A stretch of 18,903 nucleotides of DNA, taken from contig CANQBU010000008.1 in NCBI GenBank assembly GCA_947589615.1, forward strand, positions 1 through 18,903. The letters are read 5' to 3'. This stretch comes from an uncultured Clostridia bacterium (GTDB taxonomy: Bacteria > Bacillota > Clostridia > Christensenellales > UBA1242). Made by a program: the position numbers and the translations under genes. Under the pieces are notes generated by a model. That model had not been told where the DNA came from and did not search any database. It saw only the letters and a list, made by a program, of their open reading frames with translations. Of this stretch, positions 6,993 to 15,240 are shown piece after piece; position 1 is the stretch's first letter, and each line of letters opens with the position of its first letter.

Positions 6993-8369
6993 ATGGGTAT
7001 GATAAAAAGATTTAAAAACAAAAAAATCAATGCCGCCACATCTATTGTGCTTGGCTTTTTGGGAGTAATCCTTGTCGGGACATTCCTGCTTTGTTTGCCC
7101 ATATCTTCGGCAAGCGGGCATTGGGTCCCATTTCTCGACTCCCTTTTTACAAGCACAAGTGCCGTATGCGTGACAGGGCTTATTGTAGTCGACACATCAA
7201 TTTACTTTTCCCTTTTTGGGCAAATTGTGATTATGCTTTTAATCCAGATTGGCGGACTCGGATTTATCGCTTTAACCTCTCTCGTGTTCTTAATCTTTGG
7301 CAAAAAATTATCTTATGGCAATCGTGTCGCCATTCAAGAGAGTTTCAATAAAGAAGAAAATCAGGGTGTTATCTCTTTCCTAAGAAAGATTGTAATCTTC
7401 GTGTTTACAATGGAGCTAGTCGGTTTTGTCGCCCTTCTGCCTTCTACAATTCATCTATATGGGGCGGGATATGGCATTTTCAGAGCACTTTTCCTTTCTA
7501 TTTCGGCATTCTGCAATGCAGGATTTAATGTCACAGACTCCCATGTCGCACCTTTCCAAAGCATTGCCGGATATGCACAAAACTCCTTAATGCTTCTGCC
7601 AATCATGCTGCTCATAATCATAGGCGGAATTGGATACGCCGTCGTTTTCGATATTGGAAATAAATTTACAAAGCATAGAAGAAGAATGTCATTCCATAGC
7701 AAACTTGTTTTGTCAATAACCGCCTTTTTAATCTTTGTTCCCGCATTGCTTTTTGGAATTTTTGAGTGGAATAACCCTGGCACTATCGGCTCTTTTAGCA
7801 TTTGGGATAAGATTGTAAACTGCCTTTTCCAAAGTGTAACGCCAAGGACGGCAGGCTTTGCGACTTATGATATGAGTTTGCTTACCCCGCAAAGCCGTAT
7901 GCTAACTGATGTTTTGATGCTTATCGGCGGAAGTCCTGCTTCAACGGCGGGCGGTATTAAAACAACAACCCTATTTGTCGCCTTACTTGCAATTTTCAGA
8001 AGGTCGAACTCAAAGGGCGATGTAGTTTTCATGAAGAAACGCGTTCCAAACAAATTGATAAGAAAAAGCACTCGCATTGTCTGCTTGGCACTTTTAATCA
8101 CCTTTGTTTCAACCTTCCTTATTGTTATAATTGAAGGCGGAAGTGTGACAATTGGTGCAGCACTGTTTGAAGTCATCTCGGCACTGTCGACTGTGGGGCT
8201 GTCGCTAGGAATAACGCCTACACTTGCCGTGCTAAGCAAACTCATTCTCATACTATTAATGTTTGTTGGAAGAGTGGGTGCGGTAACATTAATGGTCGCA
8301 TTTGTCGGCAAAATGAAAAGTTTAAATGAAGAAATTGAATACCCTGATAGTAAAATAATGATTGGATAA
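6993..8369 (+). CDS. ktrB: KtrB/TrkH-family potassium-translocating subunit
   Basis: 458 residues, the normal length for KtrB (TrkH/TrkG/KtrB superfamily), a membrane protein that passes potassium in partnership with a KtrA/TrkA ring. Four pore-loop repeats are visible, with the selectivity-filter glycines at G62 (CVTGL), G177 (CNAGF), G288 (RTAGF) and G402 (STVGL). Hydrophobic segments fill the rest, with the usual IQIGGLG (85-90), a GGSPASTAGG loop (312-321) and the conserved GRVGAVTL (426-433). The next gene is its regulatory partner, 9 nt downstream, so the pair forms one operon. The start is uncertain by two codons: ATG 6993 gives the longest form, but ATG 6999 fits better with a transcript starting around 6997-6998, as no ribosome binding site precedes either. 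Which ion couples transport (sodium or none) cannot be read here. Confidence 0.95.
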   Translation: MGMIKRFKNKKINAATSIVLGFLGVILVGTFLLCLPISSASGHWVPFLDSLFTSTSAVCVTGLIVVDTSIYFSLFGQIVIMLLIQIGGLGFIALTSLVFLIFGKKLSYGNRVAIQESFNKEENQGVISFLRKIVIFVFTMELVGFVALLPSTIHLYGAGYGIFRALFLSISAFCNAGFNVTDSHVAPFQSIAGYAQNSLMLLPIMLLIIIGGIGYAVVFDIGNKFTKHRRRMSFHSKLVLSITAFLIFVPALLFGIFEWNNPGTIGSFSIWDKIVNCLFQSVTPRTAGFATYDMSLLTPQSRMLTDVLMLIGGSPASTAGGIKTTTLFVALLAIFRRSNSKGDVVFMKKRVPNKLIRKSTRIVCLALLITFVSTFLIVIIEGGSVTIGAALFEVISALSTVGLSLGITPTLAVLSKLILILLMFVGRVGAVTLMVAFVGKMKSLNEEIEYPDSKIMIG

Positions 8370-8378
8370 GGAGAATTT

Positions 8379-9104
8379 ATGAACGAAATTAAAAAAATTG
8401 ACAAAGAAATGGACCAATTTGTAGTCATTGGTCTGGGAAGATTTGGTAAAAGTGTCGCTTTAACGCTTGCCTCACTGGGAAAAGAGGTGCTTGTGCTTGA
8501 CACCCACCCAGACTCAATTAAACAAATAGAAAATCAAGTTTCAAGCGCCGTAGTTTGCGATTCAACTGCAACCGATGTTTTATACTCACTCGGCGTTCAA
8601 AATTTTGACTGCGTAATAATTTGCATTGGCGAAAATATGCAGGCAAGCATTCTTACAACATTAATATGCAAGGAACTTGGAGTGAAATACATTGTCGCAA
8701 AAGCCCAAACCGAACAGCACAAAAAAGTGCTTGAGAAAATTGGTGCCGACATGGTAGTTTTTCCAGAAACATACATGGGAAGAAAGGTGGCATCAACACT
8801 TGCAAATCCAAGTCAAAATGTGATTTTCTCGCTTTCAGAAAACTTCAAAATTGTGGAAATGGCGACTCCCGACATATGGGTTGACCGCTCACTGGGCGAC
8901 ATGAATATTCGCAATAAATACAAAATTACAATCATCTTTGTAAAGCGTGAAAATGAAATCATATCCCCTGAACAAAGCACAGTTTTGCTAAAAGGTGACA
9001 CCCTTATTGTAGCGGGAGAGACAAGCAAAATTAACGCCCTTTCTAATAAGACAAAAGATGTTTTGGACGCAACTCAATCCCTTAAAGACGCTCTCGACGA
9101 ATAA
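8379..9104 (+). CDS. ktrA: KtrA/TrkA-type regulatory subunit of the potassium transporter
   Basis: 241 residues in the cytosolic RCK/KTN family, close to the usual 220 or so. The N-terminal Rossmann domain shows VIGLGRFG (residues 16-23) and an acidic residue ending the second strand (VLVLD, Asp41), as in nucleotide-binding KtrA. The C-terminal part (about 150-225) fits an RCK_C/TrkA_C domain, the place where KtrA proteins of Firmicutes bind c-di-AMP; that regulation is known for the family and only inferred here. AAGGAG at 8368-8373 overlaps the ktrB stop and gives a ribosome site for the ATG at 8379. A later ATG (Met11, before QFVVIGLG) matches the start of many homologues but lacks a ribosome site. 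It forms the octameric ring that gates KtrB. Confidence 0.93.
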   Translation: MNEIKKIDKEMDQFVVIGLGRFGKSVALTLASLGKEVLVLDTHPDSIKQIENQVSSAVVCDSTATDVLYSLGVQNFDCVIICIGENMQASILTTLICKELGVKYIVAKAQTEQHKKVLEKIGADMVVFPETYMGRKVASTLANPSQNVIFSLSENFKIVEMATPDIWVDRSLGDMNIRNKYKITIIFVKRENEIISPEQSTVLLKGDTLIVAGETSKINALSNKTKDVLDATQSLKDALDE

Positions 9105-9144
9105 TAATGAGCATTAAAAAAATCAAAAATTTAATAAATTTATG

Positions 9145-9173
9145 AAAAAACGCCAAAATTTGGCGTTTTTTTT
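9145..9173. terminator. Bidirectional terminator between ktrA and the HAD gene
   Basis: CGCCAAA (9151-9157) and TTTGGCG (9159-9165) form a near-perfect palindrome flanked by six A on the left and eight T on the right, so it works as an intrinsic terminator on both strands. It lies about 40 nt after the ktrA stop and about 7 nt past the HAD stop at 9180. Confidence 0.9.
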
Positions 9174-9179
9174 GCATTT

Positions 9180-9813
9180 TTACAAACTTTTTTCATCAAT
9201 TAAGTTATATTTTTGTGCAATCTCTTCAAACACGCCTTCACGTTTCAGTGGCTGGCATAGGTGTCCGACAATATTTAAAGAGCGTGCCATTTCAACATTT
9301 TTAAAACTATCATCTAAAAATAACGTCTCGCTTGGAATCAAATTATATCGATTTAGCAAGAGTTTAAAAATGTTTTCATCGGGTTTTCGCAGCCCTACTT
9401 CACAGCTATAAACTCCCATCTATAATATCAAGCACGTCGGTAAAATTATTTTTAAAATATTCAAGTGACGCTCCGACAATGTTTGACAAAATGTAAATTT
9501 TATAACCCTCGCCCTTCATAGATTTTAAAAATTCAACTCCTTCGGCAAGAGGTGGCAGTAATTTTGATGTGTTTTTATCATCTAATATAAATTCAATCTC
9601 TTTTTTCAAGTGGATATTATCATGAATAACAATTTCTTTAAATTGATTCTTGTCCACTTTCCCGATCATGTAATCTTTCCATGCCGGGCTTTTGAAAATT
9701 GCAAAATTCAAGGCCTTTGATTTTTGCTCTTCAAACCCAAACGGACTTAAATAGTCATTTGGGTCAAAGCGAGTAAGCACTCCTCCAATATCAAATATAA
9801 TATTTTTTATCAT
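9180..9813 (-). pseudogene. HAD-superfamily (subfamily IA-like) phosphatase, interrupted by a frameshift
   Basis: Two overlapping frames together make one HAD hydrolase. The first (9406-9813, start ATG 9811-9813 after GGGAG) has motif I, FDIGGVLT (Asp8; the second Asp is replaced by Gly, as in YihX-like members), and motif II, ILSN. It ends early at a TAG after DIIDGSL. The second frame (down to 9180) resumes with GVYSCEVGLRKPDENIF, giving motif III (Lys in RKPD) and motif IV (FLDDS). Dropping one base in the GGG at 9415-9417 joins them into about 210 residues, the normal size. HAD phosphatases dephosphorylate small phosphorylated metabolites; the substrate is unknown. The gene follows mnmE by 19 nt. 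The defect may be a true mutation or a sequence error. Confidence 0.85.
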
Positions 9814-9832
9814 ACATTCTCCCTTTACATAT

Positions 9833-11173
9833 TTATTTTCCAAGACAAAATTTTGAAAATATCAAATCAATTATGCTTTCGTTTTCACATTCACCAGTAA
9901 TTTTACCCAGTTCATTCCATAAATTTTTTATAAGCATTGCGATTATATCCATGCTTTCATCTTGCTTGTCTATTATGTTTTGGCAAATTTTTACAGCATT
10001 GCCAATTGACTGCGCTTGTCGGGAAGAGATAATAATTTCTTGATTATAATCAATCTTTTCACTGCAAACCTGCTCGAAAATTTTTTCCTTTATCTGCTCT
10101 ATATTTTTGTCATTTAGCGCCGATATTTCTATTTCACCCTCAAACTTTTCAAGCACTCTTGGCAGGTCACTTTTATTTACAATATATATGACGTTATTTT
10201 TGCCTTTGACAAGTGACAAAATTTTTTTGTCATTGTCGTTTAACTTTCGACTTCCATCTAAAAGACAAAGTAGAACATTCGCCTCATCGATTGACTGCTT
10301 TGACCGCTCAATTCCAAGACTTTCGATTTTATCACTGCTATCCCTAATGCCCGCCGTATCTATAAAATTGAATTTTATTCCCTTGTAAGAAATGCTTTCG
10401 CTTAAAACGTCACGGGTTGTTCCTTCAATATCGGTGACAATCGCCCTATCCTCTCCAAGCAAAGCATTAAGCGTTGAGGACTTGCCAACATTTGTCGAGC
10501 CGACAATTGCAATTTTTATTCCTTCTTGCAATAATTTGCCATTTTTTTGTGAATTTTGGTAATTTTTTAACTCAGAAAGCGTATTTTTCAAGTTTTTAAA
10601 GATTTTTTCCTTTGTTGCCGCCTCAAAATCCTCTTCGGGATAATCGAGGGTCGCTTCAATTTCGGCAAGCATTTCCGTCAAAGAATTTTGCATTGCTTTT
10701 ATCTTTTCCGCCAAAAAGCCCTGTGCCAAATGTAGTGACGCCCGAAGTTCTCCCTCACTCTCGGCATTGATTTCGCCAATTATGCTTTCCGCCATATCCA
10801 AACTTATTTTCCCATTTTCAAATGCACGTTTTGTGAACTCGCCCGCATCGGCAAGTCTTGCTCCTTTAGCCTGAATACTTTCCAAAACAAGTTGGGTCAA
10901 AAGAGTTCCGCCATGAATTTGAAATTCGACCATGTCTTCACCAGTATAACTGAAAGGACCTTTAAAATAGACGCAAAGGCATTTTTCCTTTGAGCCATTA
11001 CTCAAAGAGAAGTCCCCAAAATACATGTATCTTGGCATAATTTCTTCCCTTTCCAATTTTTTACAATGAAAAAGTTGACCCATTATTTTTAATGAATTCT
11101 CGCCGCTGACACGCACAATGGATATTGCCCCTCTTCCAAGAGGAGTGGAAATTGCACAAATTGTATCACTCAT
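9833..11173 (-). CDS. mnmE: MnmE (TrmE), tRNA modification GTPase
   Basis: 446 residues, matching the family's length. With MnmG, MnmE makes the carboxymethylaminomethyl group on U34 of certain tRNAs. Seen in order: an N-terminal domain beginning SDTICAISTPLGRGAISIVR, the GEFTKRAFENGK segment (111-122) of the tetrahydrofolate-binding/helical region, the G domain with P-loop GSTNVGKS (225-232), EGTTRD (G2, 250-255), DTAG (G3, 272-275) and NKSD (G4, 333-336), and the C-terminal FCLGK with its catalytic Cys443. The P-loop has Thr where most homologues have Pro. The start ATG at 11171-11173 agrees with the family's N-terminus. Longer frames to 11398 run into promoter sequence and the degV end. 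No mnmG is in this window. The next gene is a HAD phosphatase 19 nt downstream. Confidence 0.96.
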   Translation of the reverse strand: MSDTICAISTPLGRGAISIVRVSGENSLKIMGQLFHCKKLEREEIMPRYMYFGDFSLSNGSKEKCLCVYFKGPFSYTGEDMVEFQIHGGTLLTQLVLESIQAKGARLADAGEFTKRAFENGKISLDMAESIIGEINAESEGELRASLHLAQGFLAEKIKAMQNSLTEMLAEIEATLDYPEEDFEAATKEKIFKNLKNTLSELKNYQNSQKNGKLLQEGIKIAIVGSTNVGKSSTLNALLGEDRAIVTDIEGTTRDVLSESISYKGIKFNFIDTAGIRDSSDKIESLGIERSKQSIDEANVLLCLLDGSRKLNDNDKKILSLVKGKNNVIYIVNKSDLPRVLEKFEGEIEISALNDKNIEQIKEKIFEQVCSEKIDYNQEIIISSRQAQSIGNAVKICQNIIDKQDESMDIIAMLIKNLWNELGKITGECENESIIDLIFSKFCLGK

Positions 11174-11180
11174 AAGCCCT

Positions 11181-11209
11181 ATTATATCACAATAAAAACT
11201 TTTTTGCAA
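11181..11209 (-). promoter_or_regulatory. Predicted promoter of mnmE, abutting its start codon
   Basis: On the minus strand TTGCAA (11204-11209), 17 nt, and a perfect TATAAT (11181-11186). Only 7 nt (AGGGCTT) separate the -10 box from the ATG, so the transcript should begin at or 1-2 nt before the start codon. Confidence 0.7.
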
Positions 11210-11265
11210 CCGCTGACTTTTGAAAAACAATATTAAGCGTGAAGAAACATTGTATTCTTGCCTCT

Positions 11266-11297
11266 TTAAAAAATAGCACAAGTAAAAAGTGCTATTT
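11266..11297 (-). terminator. Intrinsic terminator of degV
   Basis: On the minus strand AAATAGCAC (11289-11297) pairs with GTGCTATTT (11271-11279), followed by TTT. The left arm contains the degV stop codon (11292-11294). This separates degV from mnmE, which has its own promoter. Confidence 0.8.
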
Positions 11298-12119
11298 CTT
11301 TGAAACAAAAATATATCCGAATGCGCCCGGACCCCAATGGCAGGCAATTGCAGGGTCAAGATTATCGCGGACGCGCATTTGCTTTTTGTATTTTTCATCG
11401 GTCATTTCGATAAGTTTGTTAAGATTTTCATCGGTATAGGTATAGGAAGGAATAATCTCATAATTTTCGTCACATTCCAGTTCGTCTAAAGCACTTGCGA
11501 TATGACTCATGCCGCTTTTAAGTCCAATTTTTTTAGTGAGGACTTTCACTTTTCCTTCAATAAATCCGATTATAGGTTTAATCTTCAATAAACTTCCGAT
11601 AAGCCAATCTTTTTTTGACAATCTTCCGCCGCGCATAAGATATTCAAGCGTTTCTGGGATTGCCATAATCTTTATTTTTGGAATGATCTCATTGACTTTT
11701 TTCTCGATTGTCTCAAATTCTTGGTCGCGATATCTGTTTATCTCGTCAACGATAAGTCGCATTCCCCCAACAGCCATACGCGAATCAAGCACAAGGACAT
11801 TTTGATTGTCTTTGAAAAGCAATTTGATTGCATTGAATGACCCCGAAATTTCCGCAGAAATTGTCAAAATTATAACTCTGTCCCCAGCGTTTGTATAGGC
11901 GCTGACTTTTTCTTCCAGTTCGCCGAGGTTTGGCAGCGAGGTTTTTGGAAACAATTTTTCATTGATGAGTTTATCATAAAAAAGGTCAAGTGGCAAATCA
12001 ACGCCATCTTGATATTCGACTTCATCTAAAAGAATTTTGAGTGGAATAAGCTCTATATTGTAATGCCCGGCCTCATCACTTTTAATGCTGCTTCCTGAGT
12101 CAACTAAAACTCTTAACAT
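11292..12119 (-). CDS. DegV-family fatty-acid-binding protein
   Basis: 275 residues, the normal DegV length. DegV proteins bind a single fatty acid; some (FakB) present it to the FakA kinase. Seen: an N-terminal DSGSSI, TSLPNLGE at 60-67 (the Thr-Ser pair contacts the fatty-acid carboxylate in known structures), ISGSFNA (91-97), LDSRMAVGG (111-119), YLMRGGRLS (160-168), and IKPII (180-184). The C-terminus CHWGPGAFGYIF has the usual GPG turn. No fakA is in the window, so a kinase-linked role is inferred from the family only. The start ATG at 12117-12119 follows AGGAGGTG. The gene lies 88 nt after tilS and has its own predicted promoter. Confidence 0.93.
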   Translation of the reverse strand: MLRVLVDSGSSIKSDEAGHYNIELIPLKILLDEVEYQDGVDLPLDLFYDKLINEKLFPKTSLPNLGELEEKVSAYTNAGDRVIILTISAEISGSFNAIKLLFKDNQNVLVLDSRMAVGGMRLIVDEINRYRDQEFETIEKKVNEIIPKIKIMAIPETLEYLMRGGRLSKKDWLIGSLLKIKPIIGFIEGKVKVLTKKIGLKSGMSHIASALDELECDENYEIIPSYTYTDENLNKLIEMTDEKYKKQMRVRDNLDPAIACHWGPGAFGYIFVSKK

Positions 12120-12144
12120 AACACCTCCTAAGTAGTGTAAGATA

Positions 12145-12173
12145 ATTATACATATTTTCCCTTATTTTGAGAA
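12145..12173 (-). promoter_or_regulatory. Predicted promoter of degV
   Basis: On the minus strand TTCTCA (12168-12173), 17 nt, TATAAT (12145-12150). The -10 box ends 25 nt before the ATG. The -35 box is only a partial match (four of six). Confidence 0.45.
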
Positions 12174-12207
12174 GTAATTTTGTAAAATTTTTAAAAATTT
12201 GTGGATT

Positions 12208-13572
12208 TTACACGATTTTTGGGGCATTTTTTATTGTAATTTGATAAATTGTCGAGCCACGTTCCACTTTCACCTTGTCGGAGACTTCCAATCCGGCGAT
12301 GACATAGACCTCCTTTCCGGACGCAAGAACGGGCAGAACGTTTCTTATTCTTGCAGGGACTTTCTTGTCGATTAAATAACTTTTGAGTTTTTTGCTGCCT
12401 CCGCCAAACTTAGTGAAATTATCCCCCTCTTGCCTATATCTCCAAACGGCATCTTTTGGCAATTTTTTTCCGTCAATGAACAGCACGCCTTCATCGGCAA
12501 CCCACGTATCAACAAGATCAAAGTCCTTCATCTTTTTTACGCACACTTTGCCAAAGTTTGGAACGGCAATGTCACCACATTTAAAAGGTTTGATAAATTC
12601 TTCAGGCTGAACCTTTTCATTATTGCGTGTGATTGTAAGATAGTCATACTCCTTGACGACAACCGCACCAAATGGGAGGGAAAGTTTGTTTCCGTTTTCA
12701 CCATTTTGCGCAAGGTCCAAAATCAAATCAATATGTTTTCTTTCAATATCGTGCGTTATTCCCAATTTTTTAAGCGTTTGAAAAATCATTCTGCTTGTAA
12801 GGGAAGGTGAATACATAAAATATGACAGAGGGATTTTTGCCACTTGTGAGTCCAAAATCACTGCGTCCATTGAGACTTGACTGTTTATAAAGTCATCGTC
12901 CTCCTTTATCGCCTCACTGAGTTTGATTATTGCATCGTCCACTCCTTGCCAGCGCGAACGAATATCTTTAAGCACGACATTTCTCAAAAAATTTCTGTTA
13001 TAGTTATTCTCGGCGTTTGTGTAATCGTCAAGATATTCAAGCCCATTTTTGGAAAGATATTCCAAAATTTCTTCTTTTTTTGTAGAAAGTAAAGGTCGGA
13101 CATAGAAGGAAGTTTTTGCCTCCATTCCCCTCATGCCGGCAAGCCCAGAACCTCTAAAAATATGCATCAAAATCGTTTCAACTTGGTCCTGTCTGTGATG
13201 TGCGAGGGCAATTTTATCGACAACTCCTTTGTCGACGAGCGCCTTAAACACTCCTCTTCTCCCCTCTCTTCCCGCCGTTTCAAGGCTTTGATTTTTCTCT
13301 TTTGCAAGTCTTGGGACATCAATTTTAAATTTGTAAAATCGGACGCCAAACTCCTTTGCTTTTTGTCTTACATATTCTCCATCCTCAGCACTGTTTTCAC
13401 GGATCTGATGGTCGACATAGATTGCCACAACTTCTATGTCAAAGCGGCTTTGATTTTCTGCCAGATAATGAAGAAGAGCGAGCGAATCACTTCCGCCGCT
13501 GCAGCCCACACCTACTACATCTCCCTTTTCAAACAGGTTGTTTTGCAAAATAAACTGTTCACAAGATTCCAT
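12208..13572 (-). CDS. tilS: TilS, tRNA(Ile)-lysidine synthase
   Basis: 454 residues, the full-length bacterial form. TilS uses ATP to attach lysine to C34 of the tRNA(Ile) CAU anticodon so that it reads AUA. Seen: the PP-loop SGGSDS at 25-30, VDHQIRENS (53-61), the AHH..DQ.ET motif at 124-133, GSGLAGMRGM (141-150), then a middle helical domain and the C-terminal domain with RQEGDNF...KKLKSYLIDKKVP and VYVIAGLEVSDKV. The start is the ATG at 13570-13572, where GGGGGAAAT precedes it; the longer frame to 13638 covers the promoter. The order tilS, degV, mnmE on one strand is not the usual tilS-hpt-ftsH cluster. No clear terminator was found between tilS and degV. Confidence 0.95.
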   Translation of the reverse strand: MESCEQFILQNNLFEKGDVVGVGCSGGSDSLALLHYLAENQSRFDIEVVAIYVDHQIRENSAEDGEYVRQKAKEFGVRFYKFKIDVPRLAKEKNQSLETAGREGRRGVFKALVDKGVVDKIALAHHRQDQVETILMHIFRGSGLAGMRGMEAKTSFYVRPLLSTKKEEILEYLSKNGLEYLDDYTNAENNYNRNFLRNVVLKDIRSRWQGVDDAIIKLSEAIKEDDDFINSQVSMDAVILDSQVAKIPLSYFMYSPSLTSRMIFQTLKKLGITHDIERKHIDLILDLAQNGENGNKLSLPFGAVVVKEYDYLTITRNNEKVQPEEFIKPFKCGDIAVPNFGKVCVKKMKDFDLVDTWVADEGVLFIDGKKLPKDAVWRYRQEGDNFTKFGGGSKKLKSYLIDKKVPARIRNVLPVLASGKEVYVIAGLEVSDKVKVERGSTIYQITIKNAPKIV

Positions 13573-13597
13573 ATTTCCCCCTTGGTAATTCAAGAAT

Positions 13598-13626
13598 ATT
13601 ATACAACGAATTAACCTCAAAAACAA
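13598..13626 (-). promoter_or_regulatory. Predicted promoter of tilS
   Basis: On the minus strand TTGTTT (13621-13626), 17 nt, TATAAT (13598-13603). The -10 box ends 25 nt before the ATG, leaving room for GGGGG. Confidence 0.5.
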
Positions 13627-13783
13627 AACACATTGCAAGCAATAATTTAAAAATCTCGATATTTTTTTGAATTTAAAACAATTATAGCGAAGATTTTAGT
13701 TTTTTCAACGATAAAAGTTTAAAAATGTCAAAATAAGTTGTTCTAAAATGTCGAAAAGTAAAATATCGCCAAAAAATTTGCAC

Positions 13784-13806
13784 AAAAAAATCCACAAAAG
13801 TGGATT
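13784..13806 (-). terminator. Intrinsic terminator of the 60-residue gene
   Basis: On the minus strand AATCCAC (13800-13806) pairs with GTGGATT (13789-13795) around TTTT, followed by a T-run of five or more. It lies about 50 nt past the stop at 13855. Confidence 0.9.
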
Positions 13807-13854
13807 ATACAAATATCAACAAGTAAAACTACTTTATTAGCCTAAATGCGAGGA

Positions 13855-14037
13855 TTATTCTTCATCTTCATCAAAGAAGAAATATTTTATACTGTATACG
13901 CTGCTGACGAAAAGTTTAAGATTTTCAAGGCATTTCATACACTCATTTATATTCTTTTGAAGAAGCAAACTTATAGCCTCGTCTATATAGCTTTTAATAA
14001 GATCATTTTCATTTTTTACATCGTCCAAATTTTTCAT
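13855..14037 (-). CDS. Small unknown protein with an acidic tail
   Basis: 60 residues: an amphipathic helical body, two Cys (in ECMKCLEN), a hydrophobic aromatic stretch (YSIKYFFF) and an acidic end DEDEE. It is real rather than a chance frame: GAGGAG at 14043-14048 sits 5 nt from the ATG and a clean terminator follows. There is no signal peptide. It lies 119 nt after the last gene of the three-gene operon and could be read through from it; a TATAAT just upstream has no good -35 box. The function is unknown. Confidence 0.7.
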   Translation of the reverse strand: MKNLDDVKNENDLIKSYIDEAISLLLQKNINECMKCLENLKLFVSSVYSIKYFFFDEDEE

Positions 14038-14156
14038 TTTTGCTCCTCATTATATTTTTCCCAAGAATAAATATTACTAAACCAGTTTATCATAACAAAT
14101 AAAATTTAGCAACATTTTTTATTATTTTTTTTCAAAAGGTGACAACTTTAGATAAA

Positions 14157-14672
14157 TTATTCCATATATTGTTCACTTTCATTTTTAAGGCCAGTAAAAT
14201 ATTGATTGTGAAAGTTAAGTTGCTCAATTGCCTTCTCAACACTTAGCAGGTTATATTGCAGCATTGCACGAGCGACTTCGCCATCGCGTTCAACGCTTTT
14301 TTCCACATTTTCAAGGACATTTTTCGTGATATTGTTGCAGAATAAATCAAATTTATCATCTGTTTTCTCATAGTCGGCAATAATTTCTCTCAAATTTTCA
14401 TTTTGGACAAATCCTTGAAGTTTTTTCATCTTTTGTGCAAAGGAATCATTCAAAGATTTTGTCGCCCTATCATACATTCTAAGTCCAATCTTCGTCGAAA
14501 GTGAAGTTTTCTTAAACTCCCTATTCCCAAGTGCATCAAGTTCGTTTTGCAATAGGTCGCGAATAACATTGAGTTTTTCAACTTTCCCTTCCATGCGCAT
14601 GCAAAATATCTCGCCAATTTGGCAGCTTGTATAAATTTCAATAAGATGATCAATATTGATTTCTTTGCTCAT
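14157..14672 (-). CDS. Unknown helical protein, third gene of the operon
   Basis: 171 residues, almost entirely predicted helix, with many charged residues and no signal peptide or membrane segment. GGGGGAATT precedes the ATG at 14670-14672. It starts 20 nt after the previous gene's stop. Cys residues near the N-terminus (SCQIGEIFCMRM) and a central FCNNI are the only notable features. No family is recognised. The order, strand and short gaps imply co-transcription with the two upstream genes, and similar size and helix content suggest all three work together. Confidence 0.75.
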   Translation of the reverse strand: MSKEINIDHLIEIYTSCQIGEIFCMRMEGKVEKLNVIRDLLQNELDALGNREFKKTSLSTKIGLRMYDRATKSLNDSFAQKMKKLQGFVQNENLREIIADYEKTDDKFDLFCNNITKNVLENVEKSVERDGEVARAMLQYNLLSVEKAIEQLNFHNQYFTGLKNESEQYME

Positions 14673-14692
14673 AATTCCCCCTATGTTTTGAC

Positions 14693-15223
14693 TTATTCTC
14701 TTTCAATTTGGTCATTTTCATATTTTTCGATTTTGTCGCACATATAAACATCGATTTGCTTCAAACTTGAAATCGCCTTGTTTAAAACGTTTGACTCAAA
14801 CTCGAAAGTTTTTAGCGTTTCGACGTCTTCCTTATCTCTTATTCCCAAAAGAAGAGTTTCGCTTATCGAATTATATAATTTTATGCCCTTTTTTGTGGCA
14901 ATTTCGGTATATTTTGCTATGCGCTGAAGGTCATCTTCCTCAATTGCCCTTCTGAGTTTTGCCTCATCAATACTATATGCAGAATTGAATTTTTCTTGCA
15001 ATTTTCTAAGATGTTTAACATGGACAAGCGTAGGATAGGACATGTTACTTTCTTCAAGTGCACTTGCGCTAATCTTCTTTTGTGATTCCGTTATGAATTT
15101 TTTGTAACTATAAAGCAAGCTTTTATATCTTCGTAATTGCCTTGTCAAGTCCTCATGACATAGGTAAATAAGTTCTTCTTTTTGTAATTTTTTATTGAAA
15201 TATTTATATTTTTTCTCTGCCAT
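14693..15223 (-). CDS. Unknown helical protein, second gene of the operon
   Basis: 176 residues from the ATG at 15221-15223, preceded by GGAGGAG; the longer frame starting with TTG at 15235 would use the ribosome site as coding sequence. The N-terminus is basic (MAEKKYKYFNKKLQKEE) and the rest helical and charged, without signal peptide or membrane helix. It starts 17 nt after the first gene's stop. I recognise no family. Confidence 0.75.
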   Translation of the reverse strand: MAEKKYKYFNKKLQKEELIYLCHEDLTRQLRRYKSLLYSYKKFITESQKKISASALEESNMSYPTLVHVKHLRKLQEKFNSAYSIDEAKLRRAIEEDDLQRIAKYTEIATKKGIKLYNSISETLLLGIRDKEDVETLKTFEFESNVLNKAISSLKQIDVYMCDKIEKYENDQIERE

Positions 15224-15240
15224 ATTCTCCTCCAAAAGGT

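Noticed and set aside
9406..9420. Programmed ribosomal frameshift in the HAD gene
   Set aside because: There is no slippery heptamer or rare stop-codon context at the junction, and HAD phosphatases are not known to use one; a one-base indel is simpler.
13162..13614. 150-residue + strand frame inside tilS
   Set aside because: It is a shadow of the clearly assigned tilS gene in another frame.
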